Shown here piece after piece: positions 16,004-24,615 of a stretch of 64,000 bases of DNA. The notes below the pieces were generated by a model. It made no database searches and had not been told where the DNA came from. It was given only the letters and a program-made list of their open reading frames with translations. The stretch spans positions 1-64,000 of the forward strand of contig UQKD01000011.1 of NCBI GenBank assembly GCA_900541585.1, read 5' to 3'. The stretch comes from an uncultured Alistipes sp. Lineage in GTDB: Bacteria; Bacteroidota; Bacteroidia; Bacteroidales; Rikenellaceae. Each line of letters starts with the position of its first letter. Position 1 is the stretch's first letter. Made by a program: the position numbers and the translations under genes.

Positions 16004-16948
16004 ATGCAAACAACAACCGATACCATGGAAGAACAAGTAAGAGTCCTGATTATCGGCAGCGGCCCCGCAGGGTACACCGCCGCCATCTACACCTCGCGCG
16101 CCAACCTCAAACCGGTGCTTTACGAAGGCATCGAGCCGGGCGGACAGCTGACGACGACGACCGACGTCGAGAATTTCCCGGGACATCCCGACAGCGTGAG
16201 CGGTCCCGACCTGATGGGGCTGATGCGCAGGCAGGCCGAGCGGTTCGGCGCCGACATCCGCACGGGCAACGTCACGCGCGTGGACCTCTCGTCGCGTCCG
16301 TTCCATGTCGTGATCGACGGCGAGAAGGAGATCAAGGCCGAGACGCTGATCATCGCCACGGGAGCCTCGGCCAAGTACCTCGGCCTCCCGTCCGAGACCA
16401 AATTCCGCGGGCAGGGCGTCAGCGCCTGCGCCACATGCGACGGCTTCTTCTACCGCCGAAAGGACGTGGCCGTGGTGGGCGGCGGCGACACGGCCTGCGA
16501 GGAGGCCACCTACCTCGCATCGCTCTGCCGCAAGGTCTACCTGATCGTGCGCAAGCCCCACCTGCGCGCCTCGAAGGCGATGCAGCAGCGAGTGTTCAAC
16601 ACGCCGAACATCGAAGTGCTGTTCGAGCACAACACCGCCGAGGTGCTGGGCGACGACTCGGGCGTAACGGGCGCGCTGCTGCGCAAGAACGACGGCTCGG
16701 AGAAGAAGATCGACATCGCGGGATTCTTCCTGGCGATCGGACACCACCCCAACACGGAACTCTTCGCCGACCAGCTGAAACTCGACGCCGAAGGCTACAT
16801 CAAGGTCGAGCCGGGAACGTCGAAGACCAGCATCGAAGGCGTCTTCGCCGCCGGCGACGTGAAGGACCCCCACTACCGCCAGGCCATCACGGCGGCCGCG
16901 TCGGGATGTATCGCCGCCCTGGACTGCGAGCGGTTTTTACTGATGTAA
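16004..16948 (+). CDS. trxB: Thioredoxin reductase
   Basis: FAD/NADPH enzyme that reduces thioredoxin. The FAD-binding motif GSGPAG is near residue 18, the redox pair CATC near residue 143 (SACATCDGFFYR), and the NADPH motif VVGGGDTACEEA follows. Length 314 aa is typical. A second possible start at 16025 (MEEQVRVLIIG) would remove seven residues. The gene starts 3 nt after the pseudokinase stop and continues into the lipoprotein, rnz and methyltransferase genes, so the whole block 14175-19058 may be one transcription unit. Confidence 0.96.
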   Translation: MQTTTDTMEEQVRVLIIGSGPAGYTAAIYTSRANLKPVLYEGIEPGGQLTTTTDVENFPGHPDSVSGPDLMGLMRRQAERFGADIRTGNVTRVDLSSRPFHVVIDGEKEIKAETLIIATGASAKYLGLPSETKFRGQGVSACATCDGFFYRRKDVAVVGGGDTACEEATYLASLCRKVYLIVRKPHLRASKAMQQRVFNTPNIEVLFEHNTAEVLGDDSGVTGALLRKNDGSEKKIDIAGFFLAIGHHPNTELFADQLKLDAEGYIKVEPGTSKTSIEGVFAAGDVKDPHYRQAITAAASGCIAALDCERFLLM

Positions 16949-16966
16949 CACGAACAAACCGAACCC

Positions 16967-17386
16967 ATGAGAAAATTCCTCCTGCCGCTGGCGGCGGCAT
17001 TCGCGGTCGCATCGTGCGCCGAAATCCGCACCACTTACATCGGCAAAGCCTATCCGGTAACCCAAACCGCACCGGAACTATATTTCGACTGGAAGGACGT
17101 TCCCGCGGACTACGAAACGATGGGCAGCATCGAGGCGACGCCCTTCGGCAAGACGCTGGAGGAGGCGCAGGCCGCCATCGAGCAGAAGGGCCGGGAGAAA
17201 GGGGCCGACGCCATCGTCTTCGAAGGCATCGTGAGCGAAACCTCCGCCCCGACCTACACGACGACCGAAAAGATCGAGAAAAACGACGACGGCAGCAAAA
17301 CCCGGACCGCAACCACGTCCCAGAGTGTTTTCACCACGAACCGCCTTCGGGCAACGTTCATAAAGTATAAAAAACATACGAATTGA
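16967..17386 (+). CDS. Small predicted lipoprotein, function unknown
   Basis: 139 aa with a lipoprotein signal peptide: basic MRKF, hydrophobic LLPLAAAFAVAS, then Cys17. The mature part contains ADYETMGSIEATPFGKTLEEA and a Thr/Lys-rich tail. I do not recognise a named domain. It starts 18 nt after trxB and its stop codon overlaps the TTG start of rnz, so it belongs to the same transcript. Confidence 0.72.
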   Translation: MRKFLLPLAAAFAVASCAEIRTTYIGKAYPVTQTAPELYFDWKDVPADYETMGSIEATPFGKTLEEAQAAIEQKGREKGADAIVFEGIVSETSAPTYTTTEKIEKNDDGSKTRTATTSQSVFTTNRLRATFIKYKKHTN

Positions 17387-18306
17387 GTTTTTCGGTCACC
17401 ATATTGGGGTCTTCCTCCGCGAAGCCGACCGTCGCCCGCCATCCTTCGGCGCAGGCGGTAAACGTCCACGAACAGTATTACCTCGTGGATGCGGGCGAAG
17501 GCGTGCAGCAACAGCTGGTCCGCTACGGCGTCAACCCGCTGAAAATCCGCGCCGTATTCATCTCGCACCTCCACGGAGACCACGTTTTCGGACTGTTCCC
17601 GCTCATCTCGACGCTGGCGCTCTACGGCCGCAGGACCCCGCTCCGGGTCTTCGCCCCGGCGCCCTTCGGCGAGATCCTGGCCTGCCACCTCCGCTATTTC
17701 GACAGCGAGCTGCCCTACACCGTCTCGTGGACCGAGGTCGACACGACCAAGCATGCCCTGCTGCTGGAAAACCGCACCCTCGAGGTGTGGAGCGTCCCCC
17801 TGCGTCACCGCGTGCCGTGCGCCGGGTTCCTGTTCCGCGAGAAGGAGCCGCCGCTGAACGTCGAGAAGTTCAAGATCGCGAAATACGGCCTTTCCATCGC
17901 GCAGATCACCGCCGCCAAGCGGGGCAAGGACGTACGGCTGGCCACGGGCGAGGTGATTCCCAATGCGGAACTGACCTACCGGCCCTATGCGCCGCGCTCG
18001 TATGCCTACCTCTCGGACACGAACTACTCGGCCAAGGCCGCGGGGCTGTGCCGGGGAGTCGACCTGATGTACCACGAAGCGACCTACGCCGCCGCCGAAC
18101 AGCGGAGCGCCAAAGACCGCGGGCACTCGACCACGACGGACGCCGCGAAAGCAGCCCTCCGGGCGGGCGCCAAACGCCTCGTGATCGGGCACTACTCGTC
18201 GCGCTACAAGGACGAAACGCCGCTGGTCGAGGAGGCGCGGACGCTCTTTGCGGAGAGCTATCCGGCGACCGAAGGGACCACTTACACCGTCGAGAAACAA
18301 CGATGA
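17383..18306 (+). CDS. rnz: Ribonuclease Z (tRNA 3' processing)
   Basis: Metallo-beta-lactamase fold endonuclease that trims tRNA 3' trailers. The zinc motif HLHGDHVFGLFPL is at residues 61-73, with further ligand His/Asp in YLSDTNYS, MYHEATY and GHSTTTDAA. Length 307 aa is normal. The reading frame has no ATG near the expected N-terminus; TTG at 17383 gives MSFSVTILGSSSAKPT, which matches the family start, and it overlaps the upstream stop (TTGA). The methyltransferase start overlaps its own stop (ATGA). The tight overlaps suggest translational coupling. Confidence 0.95.
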   Translation: MSFSVTILGSSSAKPTVARHPSAQAVNVHEQYYLVDAGEGVQQQLVRYGVNPLKIRAVFISHLHGDHVFGLFPLISTLALYGRRTPLRVFAPAPFGEILACHLRYFDSELPYTVSWTEVDTTKHALLLENRTLEVWSVPLRHRVPCAGFLFREKEPPLNVEKFKIAKYGLSIAQITAAKRGKDVRLATGEVIPNAELTYRPYAPRSYAYLSDTNYSAKAAGLCRGVDLMYHEATYAAAEQRSAKDRGHSTTTDAAKAALRAGAKRLVIGHYSSRYKDETPLVEEARTLFAESYPATEGTTYTVEKQR

Positions 18307-19058
18307 CAAAAGCCGACATACAACTCGTCCGCGCGCTGGCCGACAAACGCGGCCGCACGGAGCACGGACTTTTCGTCGCCGAGGGGGAGAAACTCATCGG
18401 CGAACTGCGCGGATCGCACCTCTCCGTACGCAGGATATTCTCGCTGGAGGGGGTGTTCGAAGGCCCCGGGGTCGAGACCGTCGCCCCGCGCGACATGGAG
18501 CGGCTTTCGCTGCTCAAAACCCCGAACAACTCGCTGGCGCTGGTCGAAATACCCCGCTGCGACCTGAAGCCGGAGCGGCTGCGGGGGCGGCTGACGCTGG
18601 CGCTCGACGACGTGCAGAACCCCGGCAATCTGGGCACGATCATCCGGCTGGCGGACTGGTTCGGAATCACGGACATCGTCTGTTCCGAAGCCTCGGCCGA
18701 CTGTTTCAACCCCAAGGTCGTGCAGGCCACGATGGGGGCGATCCTCCGCGTACGGGTTCACTACACCGACCTCGCGGCGCTGCTTTCGAAGGCCGCCGCA
18801 CTGGGACTTCCGGTCTGCGGAACGTTCCTCGAAGGGAAAAACATCTACGAAACCGAACTGGAGCCGGCGGGCATCGTCGTGATGGGCAACGAAGGGCGCG
18901 GAATCACCGACGCCGTGGCCCGCACCGTCACGCAGAAACTCTTCATCCCGCCCTGGCCGGCCGACCGCCGGGGTTCGGAATCGCTCAACGTCGCCATGGC
19001 GACGGGCATCGTCTGTGGTGAATTTCGCCGCCAGGCGAGCGCAAAGACCGGAAAATAA
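18303..19058 (+). CDS. SpoU/TrmH-type RNA 2'-O-methyltransferase
   Basis: 251 aa SPOUT methyltransferase that probably methylates a ribose in tRNA or rRNA using S-adenosylmethionine. The N-terminal RNA-binding part (FVAEGEKLIGEL) precedes the catalytic knot with all three SpoU motifs: DDVQNPGNLGTIIRLADWF, IVVMGNEGRGI and SLNVAMATGI. The ATG at 18303 overlaps the rnz stop. The target nucleotide cannot be read from the sequence. Confidence 0.9.
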   Translation: MTKADIQLVRALADKRGRTEHGLFVAEGEKLIGELRGSHLSVRRIFSLEGVFEGPGVETVAPRDMERLSLLKTPNNSLALVEIPRCDLKPERLRGRLTLALDDVQNPGNLGTIIRLADWFGITDIVCSEASADCFNPKVVQATMGAILRVRVHYTDLAALLSKAAALGLPVCGTFLEGKNIYETELEPAGIVVMGNEGRGITDAVARTVTQKLFIPPWPADRRGSESLNVAMATGIVCGEFRRQASAKTGK

Positions 19059-19070
19059 GACCGCAGGTCA

Positions 19071-19127
19071 GAAAATGGCTCATGCTCCGCAGGGAAACAA
19101 CGTTTCACGAGCGGAGCATGAGTCATT
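19071..19127 (+). terminator. Long inverted repeat / terminator
   Basis: Nineteen-bp arms with one mismatch (19071-19089 and 19109-19127, built on CTCATGCTCCGC / GCGGAGCATGAG), extended inward by GAAAC/GTTTC and followed by TTTTCT. It probably ends the trxB-rnz transcript. It is longer than most terminators here and may belong to the palindromic repeat family next to it. Confidence 0.65.
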
Positions 19128-19160
19128 TTCTATCGGTCCCGATTTTTTCCGGTCTTTGCC

Positions 19161-19309
19161 GAGCCGCCCAAGAAATCACGGAGCGCGGTTATCCCGAGCG
19201 AAGGCGAGGGATGCGACGTAATTTCGGCGGCAGGAGGAGCCGCCCGAAAAATCACGGAGTGCGGTTATTCCGAGCAGAAACGAGGGTGTGCACAGGATTC
19301 CGGCGACGC
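19161..19309. repeat. Two tandem 76-bp palindromic repeat units
   Basis: Units start at 19161 and 19237, each opening with GAGCCGCCC, then AAATCACGGAG, CGGTTAT and CGAG. Unit 1 has a hairpin ATCCCGAGC / GCGAGGGAT and ends in GATGCGACGTAA. The same order (GAGCCGC, TTCACGGAGCGCG, hairpin, ATGCAACGTAAATAA) occurs in the 24.05-24.47 kb array, so these are dispersed members of one family. Confidence 0.7.
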
Positions 19310-19347
19310 ACGGGCCGCCGGAGCCGGGCAGAACCGGCATTACGCAT

Positions 19348-19737
19348 CTACTCCGGATCCGGATCGCGCCAGGGGGCTGCCGCGACCCCGGCGGCGCAGG
19401 CAGCAGGCAGCGCATCCCGGATGCGTCCGACCAGTTCCAGCGCCTCGGCGCACTCCACGGGTGAAAACAACCGTGCTTCGGCGATCTGCCGAACGGCCCG
19501 GTCGAGCGCTGCGACAGTCTTTCCCAATTCGTATATCTGCGCCCCGGAGGCCGAGGCGAAGTCGATTTTACCCAGCAGCACCGACGCATGGCGCGCATGG
19601 CGTTCGAAATTGACCAGCGCCGGAAAATCCCGCCGCAGGTCGTAAGGAGCCACCCAAAACGTTTCGAACATCAGATGGAATACGATATCCACAAATTCAG
19701 CATTGCATTTCAACATTTTCCGCTCACATCTTCTCAT
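19348..19737 (-). CDS. Hypothetical protein downstream of RNA copy B
   Basis: 129 aa, no family recognised. I place the start at ATG 19735-19737, which follows GGAGAA and gives MRRCERKMLKCNAEF. A longer in-frame start would lie inside the structured RNA. The protein appears all-helical (YDLRRDFPALVNFERHARHA; IYELGKTVAALDRAVRQIAE) and ends with an Ala/Pro-rich tail, with no signal peptide or membrane segment. The start codon is 23 nt beyond the T7 of RNA copy B, mirroring the spacing of the YccF gene to copy A. Small helical-bundle proteins of this size are common as accessory proteins, but no role can be claimed. Confidence 0.55.
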   Translation of the reverse strand: MRRCERKMLKCNAEFVDIVFHLMFETFWVAPYDLRRDFPALVNFERHARHASVLLGKIDFASASGAQIYELGKTVAALDRAVRQIAEARLFSPVECAEALELVGRIRDALPAACAAGVAAAPWRDPDPE

Positions 19738-19760
19738 TTCTCCAAACTTGCTTGGTCCGG

Positions 19761-19966
19761 AAAAAAAGCGCGGGCAGACTTGCTGCTTCACCGCCGAGGT
19801 ATTGGACGACCCGTAACGTAGAATGCGGCAAATGCCCACGCTGAAAAACAGCGAGAGCATCAACCTTTATTCCTTACGTTACACGAAAGTGTCCAATTTT
19901 CGGCGGTAAGAAAAAAGCCGATGCGCTTTTTATCCAAAAAATGTCCGCAATCCTCACAGACTGCTG
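19761..19966 (-). ncRNA. Structured RNA element, copy B (unnamed)
   Basis: Minus-strand partner of copy A. The -7 box TATCTTTG is at 19970-19977, with a TTTG about 20 nt further upstream. The element ends at a hairpin (GCGG..GCAG / CTGC..CCGC) and T7 (19761-19767). The near-palindrome AAAAGCGCATCGGCTTTTTT and the block CCGAAAATTGGACACTTTCG are identical to copy A. The main helix is GTAACGTA plus GAAT (minus sense, 19882-19875 and 19872-19869) with ATTC plus TACGTTAC (19824-19821 and 19820-19813). Six of its twelve pairs differ from copy A by coordinated changes on both strands, and the AG bulge is kept. Sequence conservation outside paired regions, plus covariation inside them, supports a functional RNA. 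Confidence 0.72.
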
Positions 19967-20060
19967 TAACAAAGATAATAAAAAATTGCACTCCCGGCTC
20001 AAAGAGGGGTAAAAATTCATTTTAATCGAATCCGAGGCATTGTGTATTCTGAATATTTTA

Positions 20061-20068
20061 TAACTTTG
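20061..20068 (+). promoter_or_regulatory. pdxA -7 box
   Basis: TAACTTTG, 21 nt before the pdxA ATG. It lies in a 112-nt spacer that is divergent from the RNA copy B promoter. Confidence 0.65.
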
Positions 20069-20089
20069 TAAGTTGAAATAAAATTGATT

Positions 20090-21184
20090 ATGCCGGAAAA
20101 CAAATTCAAAATAGGCATCACGCAGGGCGACACGAACGGCATCGGCTGGGAAGTCATCCTCAAGGCGCTCGCCGACCCGCGGATGACGGAGCTTTTCACG
20201 CCCGTCGTCTACGGCTCGCCCAAGGCCGCGGCCTATTACCGAAATACCATCGCAGAGATCGAAGCCTTCTCCTTCAACCCCGTGGCGTCGGCCGCCGAGG
20301 CGCGCCGCGGAAAGACGAACCTCGTGGCATGCGGAGAAAACGCCGAAATCATGCCGGGCAAGCCGACTCCCGAGGCGGGACGCGCCGCCGTAGAGGCGCT
20401 GTGCACCGCCATGCGCGACCTGAAGGCGGGACAGCTCGACGCGCTCGTGACCGCACCCTTCGACAAGGAGACCGTACAGGCGGACGACTTCCGCTACACG
20501 GGGCACACCGAGTACCTGGCCGCCGAACTCGAAGGCGAGGCCATGATGATCCTGTGCAGCGACTCTCTGCGCGTGGGGCTGGTCACCAAACACATCCCCG
20601 TTTCGGAGATCGCCCGCAACATCACCAAAGAGCGGATCGTGAGGGACCTCGACACGCTGCGCCGTGCGCTCATCGAGGACTTCGGCATCGTCGAGCCGCG
20701 CATCGCCGTCATGGCCCTCAACCCTCACGCCGGCGACGGCGGACTGCTGGGGTGCGAGGAGCAGGAGATCATCCGCCCGGCCATCGTCGAGGCGTTCGGC
20801 AAGGGCGTGCTGGCTTTCGGGCCTTTTGCCGCCGACGGGCTTTTCGCCGGAGGCGGATACGCCAAGTACGACGGCATCCTGGCCATGTACCACGACCAGG
20901 GACTGGCGCCGTTCAAGACCCTGTCGCCCGACGGGGTGAACTTCACGGCGGGACTTTCGGCCGTCAGGACCTCGCCCGACCACGGCACGGCCTTCGACAT
21001 CGCCGGAAAGGACAAGGCCGACCCGCAGTCGATGCGCAATGCGATCTACACGGCCATCGACATCGTGGAGCACCGACGCGCATGGACCGAATGGACGCGC
21101 AATCCGCTGCAACACGCCGAACGCGACCGCGGCGGCCGCGACGTCTCGGTCAAGGACCTGCCGCAGACCGAAAAGGAGGATTGA
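20090..21184 (+). CDS. pdxA: 4-hydroxythreonine-4-phosphate dehydrogenase
   Basis: NAD-dependent enzyme of DXP-dependent pyridoxal phosphate synthesis. The start ATG at 20090 gives MPENKFKIGITQGDTNGIGWEV, matching the family N-terminus (IGITQGDxNGIG). Metal-binding His residues are in TGHTEYLA, LNPHAGDGG and MYHDQGLAPFK. Length 364 aa is normal. It precedes thrS by 91 nt, and the two may be co-transcribed. No pdxJ is seen in the window. Confidence 0.95.
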   Translation: MPENKFKIGITQGDTNGIGWEVILKALADPRMTELFTPVVYGSPKAAAYYRNTIAEIEAFSFNPVASAAEARRGKTNLVACGENAEIMPGKPTPEAGRAAVEALCTAMRDLKAGQLDALVTAPFDKETVQADDFRYTGHTEYLAAELEGEAMMILCSDSLRVGLVTKHIPVSEIARNITKERIVRDLDTLRRALIEDFGIVEPRIAVMALNPHAGDGGLLGCEEQEIIRPAIVEAFGKGVLAFGPFAADGLFAGGGYAKYDGILAMYHDQGLAPFKTLSPDGVNFTAGLSAVRTSPDHGTAFDIAGKDKADPQSMRNAIYTAIDIVEHRRAWTEWTRNPLQHAERDRGGRDVSVKDLPQTEKED

Positions 21185-21275
21185 ACAAAAAACACCGGGC
21201 AACCCGGAAGCGTATTCCGTCTCGTAATTGTGGAAGCGCCGAAGGCCCCGAAAACTTAATTTTACATACAACAAA

Positions 21276-23228
21276 ATGATCAAAATCACTTTTCCCGACG
21301 GCTCCGTACGTGAATATGCCAAAGGGACTACTGCGTATCAGATCGCAGAGAGCATCAGCCCTCGTTTAGCTGCTGACTCGCTCGCGGCCGCGGTAAACGG
21401 CGCGACGGTGGACATGACGCGCCCGATCGAAGAGGACGCTTCGGTCAAATTCTACAAATGGGACGACGAAGAGGGCAAACACGCCTTCTGGCATACCTCG
21501 TCGCACCTGCTGGCCGAGGCCCTCGAAGCGCTCTATCCGGGCATCAAGTTCGGCATCGGCCCGGCCATCGAAAACGGCTTCTACTACGACGTCGACAGCC
21601 CGACGCCCATCACCGAGGCCGACCTTCCGACGATCGAAAACAAGATGGTGGAGCTTTCCCGCAACAAGGAGGCGCTCCTCCGCCGCGAGGTTCCCAAGGC
21701 CGAGGCCCTGAAGACCTTCACCGAGAAGGGCGACCAGTACAAGGTCGAACTGATCACGGACCTCCAGGACGGCACCATCTCCTTCTATACCAACGGCGCC
21801 TTCACGGACCTCTGCCGCGGCCCGCACATCCCCAACACGGGATATATCAAGGCCCTGAAACTTACGTCCGTGGCCGGAGCATACTGGCGCGGCAACGAGA
21901 AGAACAAGATGCTCACCCGCATCTACGGCATCTCGTTCCCCAAGAAGTCGATGCTCGACGAGTACCTCGCGATGATGGAGGAGGCCAAGAAACGCGACCA
22001 CCGCAAACTGGGCAAGGACCTCGAACTGTTCTGCTTCTCGCAGCGCGTGGGCCAGGGCCTGCCGCTGTGGCTGCCCAAGGGCGCCGCACTGCGCGACCGC
22101 CTGGAGCAGTTCCTGCGGGGTGTGCAGAAGGAGTACGGTTACCAGCAGGTGATCACCCCGCACATCGGCAACAAGGAACTTTACGTCACCTCGGGCCACT
22201 ACGCCAAGTACGGCAAGGACTCGTTCCAGCCGATCCACACCCCGATCGAGGGCGAAGAGTACCTGCTCAAACCGATGAACTGCCCGCACCACTGCGAGAT
22301 CTACCGGTCGAAGCCCCGTTCGTACAAGGAGCTGCCCGTGCGCCTCGCAGAGTTCGGAACGGTCTACCGCTACGAGCAGTCGGGCGAACTGCACGGACTG
22401 ACGCGCGTACGCGGATTCACGCAGGACGACGCACACTTGTTTGTGCGGCCTGATCAGCTGCTCGAAGAATTCGAGCGGGTGATCGACATCGTGCTCTATA
22501 TCTTCAAGACGCTGAAGTTCGACAACTACACCGCCCAGATTTCGCTGCGCGACCCGAACAACAAGGAGAAGTACATCGGTTCGGACGAGAACTGGGAGAA
22601 GGCCGAGTCGGCCATCATGCAGGCTGCCAAGGAGAAAGGCCTCACGACGGTCGTGGAGCTGGGCGAAGCGGCCTTCTACGGCCCGAAGCTCGACTTCATG
22701 GTCAAGGACGCCATCGGACGCAAGTGGCAGCTGGGTACGATCCAGGTGGACTACAACCTCCCGGAGCGTTTCGACCTCACGTACAAGGGCGCCGACGACC
22801 GCCTCCACCGCCCGATTATGATTCACCGCGCGCCGTTCGGCTCGATGGAGCGTTTCGTGGCAGTATTGTTGGAGCATACGGGCGGCAAATTCCCGTTGTG
22901 GCTCTCGCCCCAGCAGGTCGTGGTACTCCCCATTTCGGAGAAGTTCAACGATTATGCCCTGAAAGTGTCGGATTACCTCAACCGCAGCGACGTGCGCACC
23001 GAGGTCGACGACCGCAACGAGAAAATCGGCCGCAAGATCCGCGACAACGAACTCAAACGCATCCCCTATCTGCTGATCGTCGGCGAGAAGGAGGAGGCCG
23101 AAGGACTGGTTTCCGTCCGTGCGCAGGGCGAAGGCGACAAGGGGCAGATGTCCCTGGAGGCGTTCCGCGACTTCATCGCCGGACTGGTCAAAGAGGAGAT
23201 CGAGGCCAACAAACTGGAGAAAAAGTAA
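21276..23228 (+). CDS. thrS: Threonyl-tRNA synthetase
   Basis: Class II synthetase, 650 aa. The TGS domain (residues 1-62) is followed by the editing domain with [11 protein letters not shown], then the catalytic core with the zinc-binding segment [10 protein letters not shown], motif 2 ([20 protein letters not shown], in outline) and motif 3 ([13 protein letters not shown]), and the anticodon-binding domain at the end. ATG 21276 (MIKITFPDG) is the conserved start; a longer in-frame extension has no support. No T-box or other leader structure is evident in the short spacer after pdxA. Confidence 0.97.
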   Translation: MIKITFPDGSVREYAKGTTAYQIAESISPRLAADSLAAAVNGATVDMTRPIEEDASVKFYKWDDEEGKHAFWHTSSHLLAEALEALYPGIKFGIGPAIENGFYYDVDSPTPITEADLPTIENKMVELSRNKEALLRREVPKAEALKTFTEKGDQYKVELITDLQDGTISFYTNGAFTDLCRGPHIPNTGYIKALKLTSVAGAYWRGNEKNKMLTRIYGISFPKKSMLDEYLAMMEEAKKRDHRKLGKDLELFCFSQRVGQGLPLWLPKGAALRDRLEQFLRGVQKEYGYQQVITPHIGNKELYVTSGHYAKYGKDSFQPIHTPIEGEEYLLKPMNCPHHCEIYRSKPRSYKELPVRLAEFGTVYRYEQSGELHGLTRVRGFTQDDAHLFVRPDQLLEEFERVIDIVLYIFKTLKFDNYTAQISLRDPNNKEKYIGSDENWEKAESAIMQAAKEKGLTTVVELGEAAFYGPKLDFMVKDAIGRKWQLGTIQVDYNLPERFDLTYKGADDRLHRPIMIHRAPFGSMERFVAVLLEHTGGKFPLWLSPQQVVVLPISEKFNDYALKVSDYLNRSDVRTEVDDRNEKIGRKIRDNELKRIPYLLIVGEKEEAEGLVSVRAQGEGDKGQMSLEAFRDFIAGLVKEEIEANKLEKK

Positions 23229-23256
23229 GCATAGAAAGACAGGGGCTTTCCGATAA

Positions 23257-23340
23257 AGCTCCCGCCGAGGCGGGGGTCCGGGGGCGGGTCCGCATTGCAA
23301 ACACCGCCACAGGCGGCGATGCCACCGCCGGCAGAAGCCC
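23257..23340 (+). repeat. Palindromic leader repeat, copy 2
   Basis: Hairpin CCCGCC/GGCGGG, then GGGGGCGGGTC, TTGCAAACACCGCC and a second hairpin CCGCCACAGGCGG. It ends about 30 nt before the likely infC start. Compared with the tyrS and batD copies, both hairpin arms differ but still pair. Confidence 0.7.
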
Positions 23341-23368
23341 GATAACAAGGCAACAAGTTTAATTAACC

Positions 23369-24007
23369 ATTTTAATACGTACAACTATCGCAGCACCGAA
23401 ACCATTCCCGCCGAGGCCGTTTACCCCCGGGAATAACAGACCAAAACCGGCAGGCACTGCCAACAACCGCTTCGGGCGCCGTCCGCCCGTCAAGGAGAAT
23501 CCCCACCGGATCAACAACGAGATCACGGCTCCCGAAGTGCGCGTGGTCGGTGACAACGTCGGAGAGCCTCGGGTTCTGTCGATTCACGATGCGCTGAAAC
23601 TCGCCGACGAACTGGAACTCGACCTGATCGAGATCTCGCCCAAGGCCGAACCGCCCGTATGCCGCATCGACGATTACCAGAAGTTCCTCTACCAGCAGAA
23701 AAAGAAGGCCAAGGAGCTGAAGGCGAACCAGACGAAAGTCGTCGTGAAGGAGATCCGCTTCGGCCCGCAGACCGACGACCACGACTACAACTTCAAACTC
23801 AAGCACGCGCAGAATTTCCTCAAAGAGGGCGCGAAGGTCAAGGCCTACGTCTTCTTCCGCGGACGTTCGATCGTCTTCAAGGAGCAGGGCGAAATCCTGC
23901 TGCTGCGCTTTGCCACGGACCTCGAAGAGTTCGCCAAGGTGGAGATGATGCCGAAACTCGACGGCAAGAAGATGAACATGATGCTTGCGCCCAAAGTCAA
24001 GAAATAG
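23369..24007 (+). CDS. infC: Translation initiation factor IF-3 (non-ATG start)
   Basis: IF-3 binds the 30S subunit and checks start-codon fidelity. The conserved body begins [20 protein letters not shown] and continues through [15 protein letters not shown] to the C-terminal domain ending MMLAPKVKK. An in-frame stop lies at 23360-23362, and no ATG, and no GTG before the conserved block, occurs between it and that block. The start must be ATT 23369, ATA 23375 or ATC 23387, all of which give a basic Pro/Arg-rich N-terminal extension. A GTG at 23537 would cut into the N-domain. E. coli infC famously starts at AUU, which allows IF-3 to repress itself; the same logic probably applies. The usual neighbours rpmI and rplT do not follow here. 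Confidence 0.9.
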   Translation: MLIRTTIAAPKPFPPRPFTPGNNRPKPAGTANNRFGRRPPVKENPHRINNEITAPEVRVVGDNVGEPRVLSIHDALKLADELELDLIEISPKAEPPVCRIDDYQKFLYQQKKKAKELKANQTKVVVKEIRFGPQTDDHDYNFKLKHAQNFLKEGAKVKAYVFFRGRSIVFKEQGEILLLRFATDLEEFAKVEMMPKLDGKKMNMMLAPKVKK

Positions 24008-24047
24008 CGACAAGGCGAGGGCGGCGTACTGCCGTAGGCAGGACATA

Positions 24048-24470
24048 AAAACAACAGACACAAAACGAATGTATTCGGATTGTGTATTGTTGTTTTTGTG
24101 TTTACCGCAAAGCGGTACGTCGCCGAACCGCGAAAGCTGTTCATGGAGCGCGATCATGTCTCGCTTTGGCGAGACATGCGACGTAAATAACACTCCGAAA
24201 CATTGCGGGCCAAAGGCATAAATGCGAAAACAACGACTGCGGAACGAACCCGTTCGGACCGCGGGGCGTTGTTTTTGCGTTTACAACGAAACGATGCTTT
24301 GCCGAGCCGCGAAAGCTGTTCACGGAGCGCGAGCATGGCTCGCTGCCGCGAGCCATGCAACGTAAATAACGCCCAGAAACATTGCGGGCCGAAAGTACAA
24401 ATGCGAAAACAACGACTGCGGAACGAACCCGTTCGGACCGCAGGGCGTTGTTTTTGCGTTTACAAGCGAC
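24048..24470. repeat. 179-bp tandem palindromic repeat array (2.4 units)
   Basis: Units begin near 24048, 24227 and 24406, and the anchor TTGTTTTTG recurs at 24090, 24269 and 24448, exactly 179 bp apart. Each unit has hairpin 1, AAAACAACG..CGTTGTTTT with inner arms ACACAA/TTGTGT in unit 1 and CTGCGG/CCGCAG in unit 3. It then has a conserved CGCGAAAGCTGTTCA.GGAGCGCG segment, and hairpin 2, CATGTCTCGC/GCGAGACATG in unit 1 and CATGGCTCGC/GCGAGCCATG in unit 2. The arms change together, so folding is conserved. It fills most of the 608-nt gap between infC and the LuxE-like gene. Overlapping reading frames here are by-products of the repeats. Confidence 0.85.
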
Positions 24471-24578
24471 GAAACCGGCGCTTCGGGAAGAGCCCCGTTT
24501 CAATTTTTTCATTACCTTTGGGGTCGTAACGACACTTTTATTAGTCGGAAGGTTTTGACGGAACGGGCACAATCCGGT

Positions 24579-24609
24579 TTTGGAACCGTCTGACTTTTTC
24601 GTACCTTTG
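24579..24609 (+). promoter_or_regulatory. Promoter of the LuxE-like gene
   Basis: TTTG (24579-24582), 19-nt spacer, TACCTTTG (24602-24609). The ATG follows only 6 nt later, so the mRNA should be almost leaderless. A second TACCTTTG lies at 24513-24520. Confidence 0.75.
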
Positions 24610-24615
24610 TAGTCA

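Noticed and set aside
19738..19863. 42-residue N-terminal extension of the 129-aa protein
   Set aside because: It would be coded by the terminator and paired strands of RNA copy B; the ATG at 19737 has GGAGAA before it.
21185..21275. T-box leader before thrS
   Set aside because: Only 91 nt, no T-box motif or terminator/antiterminator pair.
24048..24470. CRISPR array
   Set aside because: Units are 179 bp, nearly identical throughout, with no short repeat/unique spacer pattern and no cas genes.
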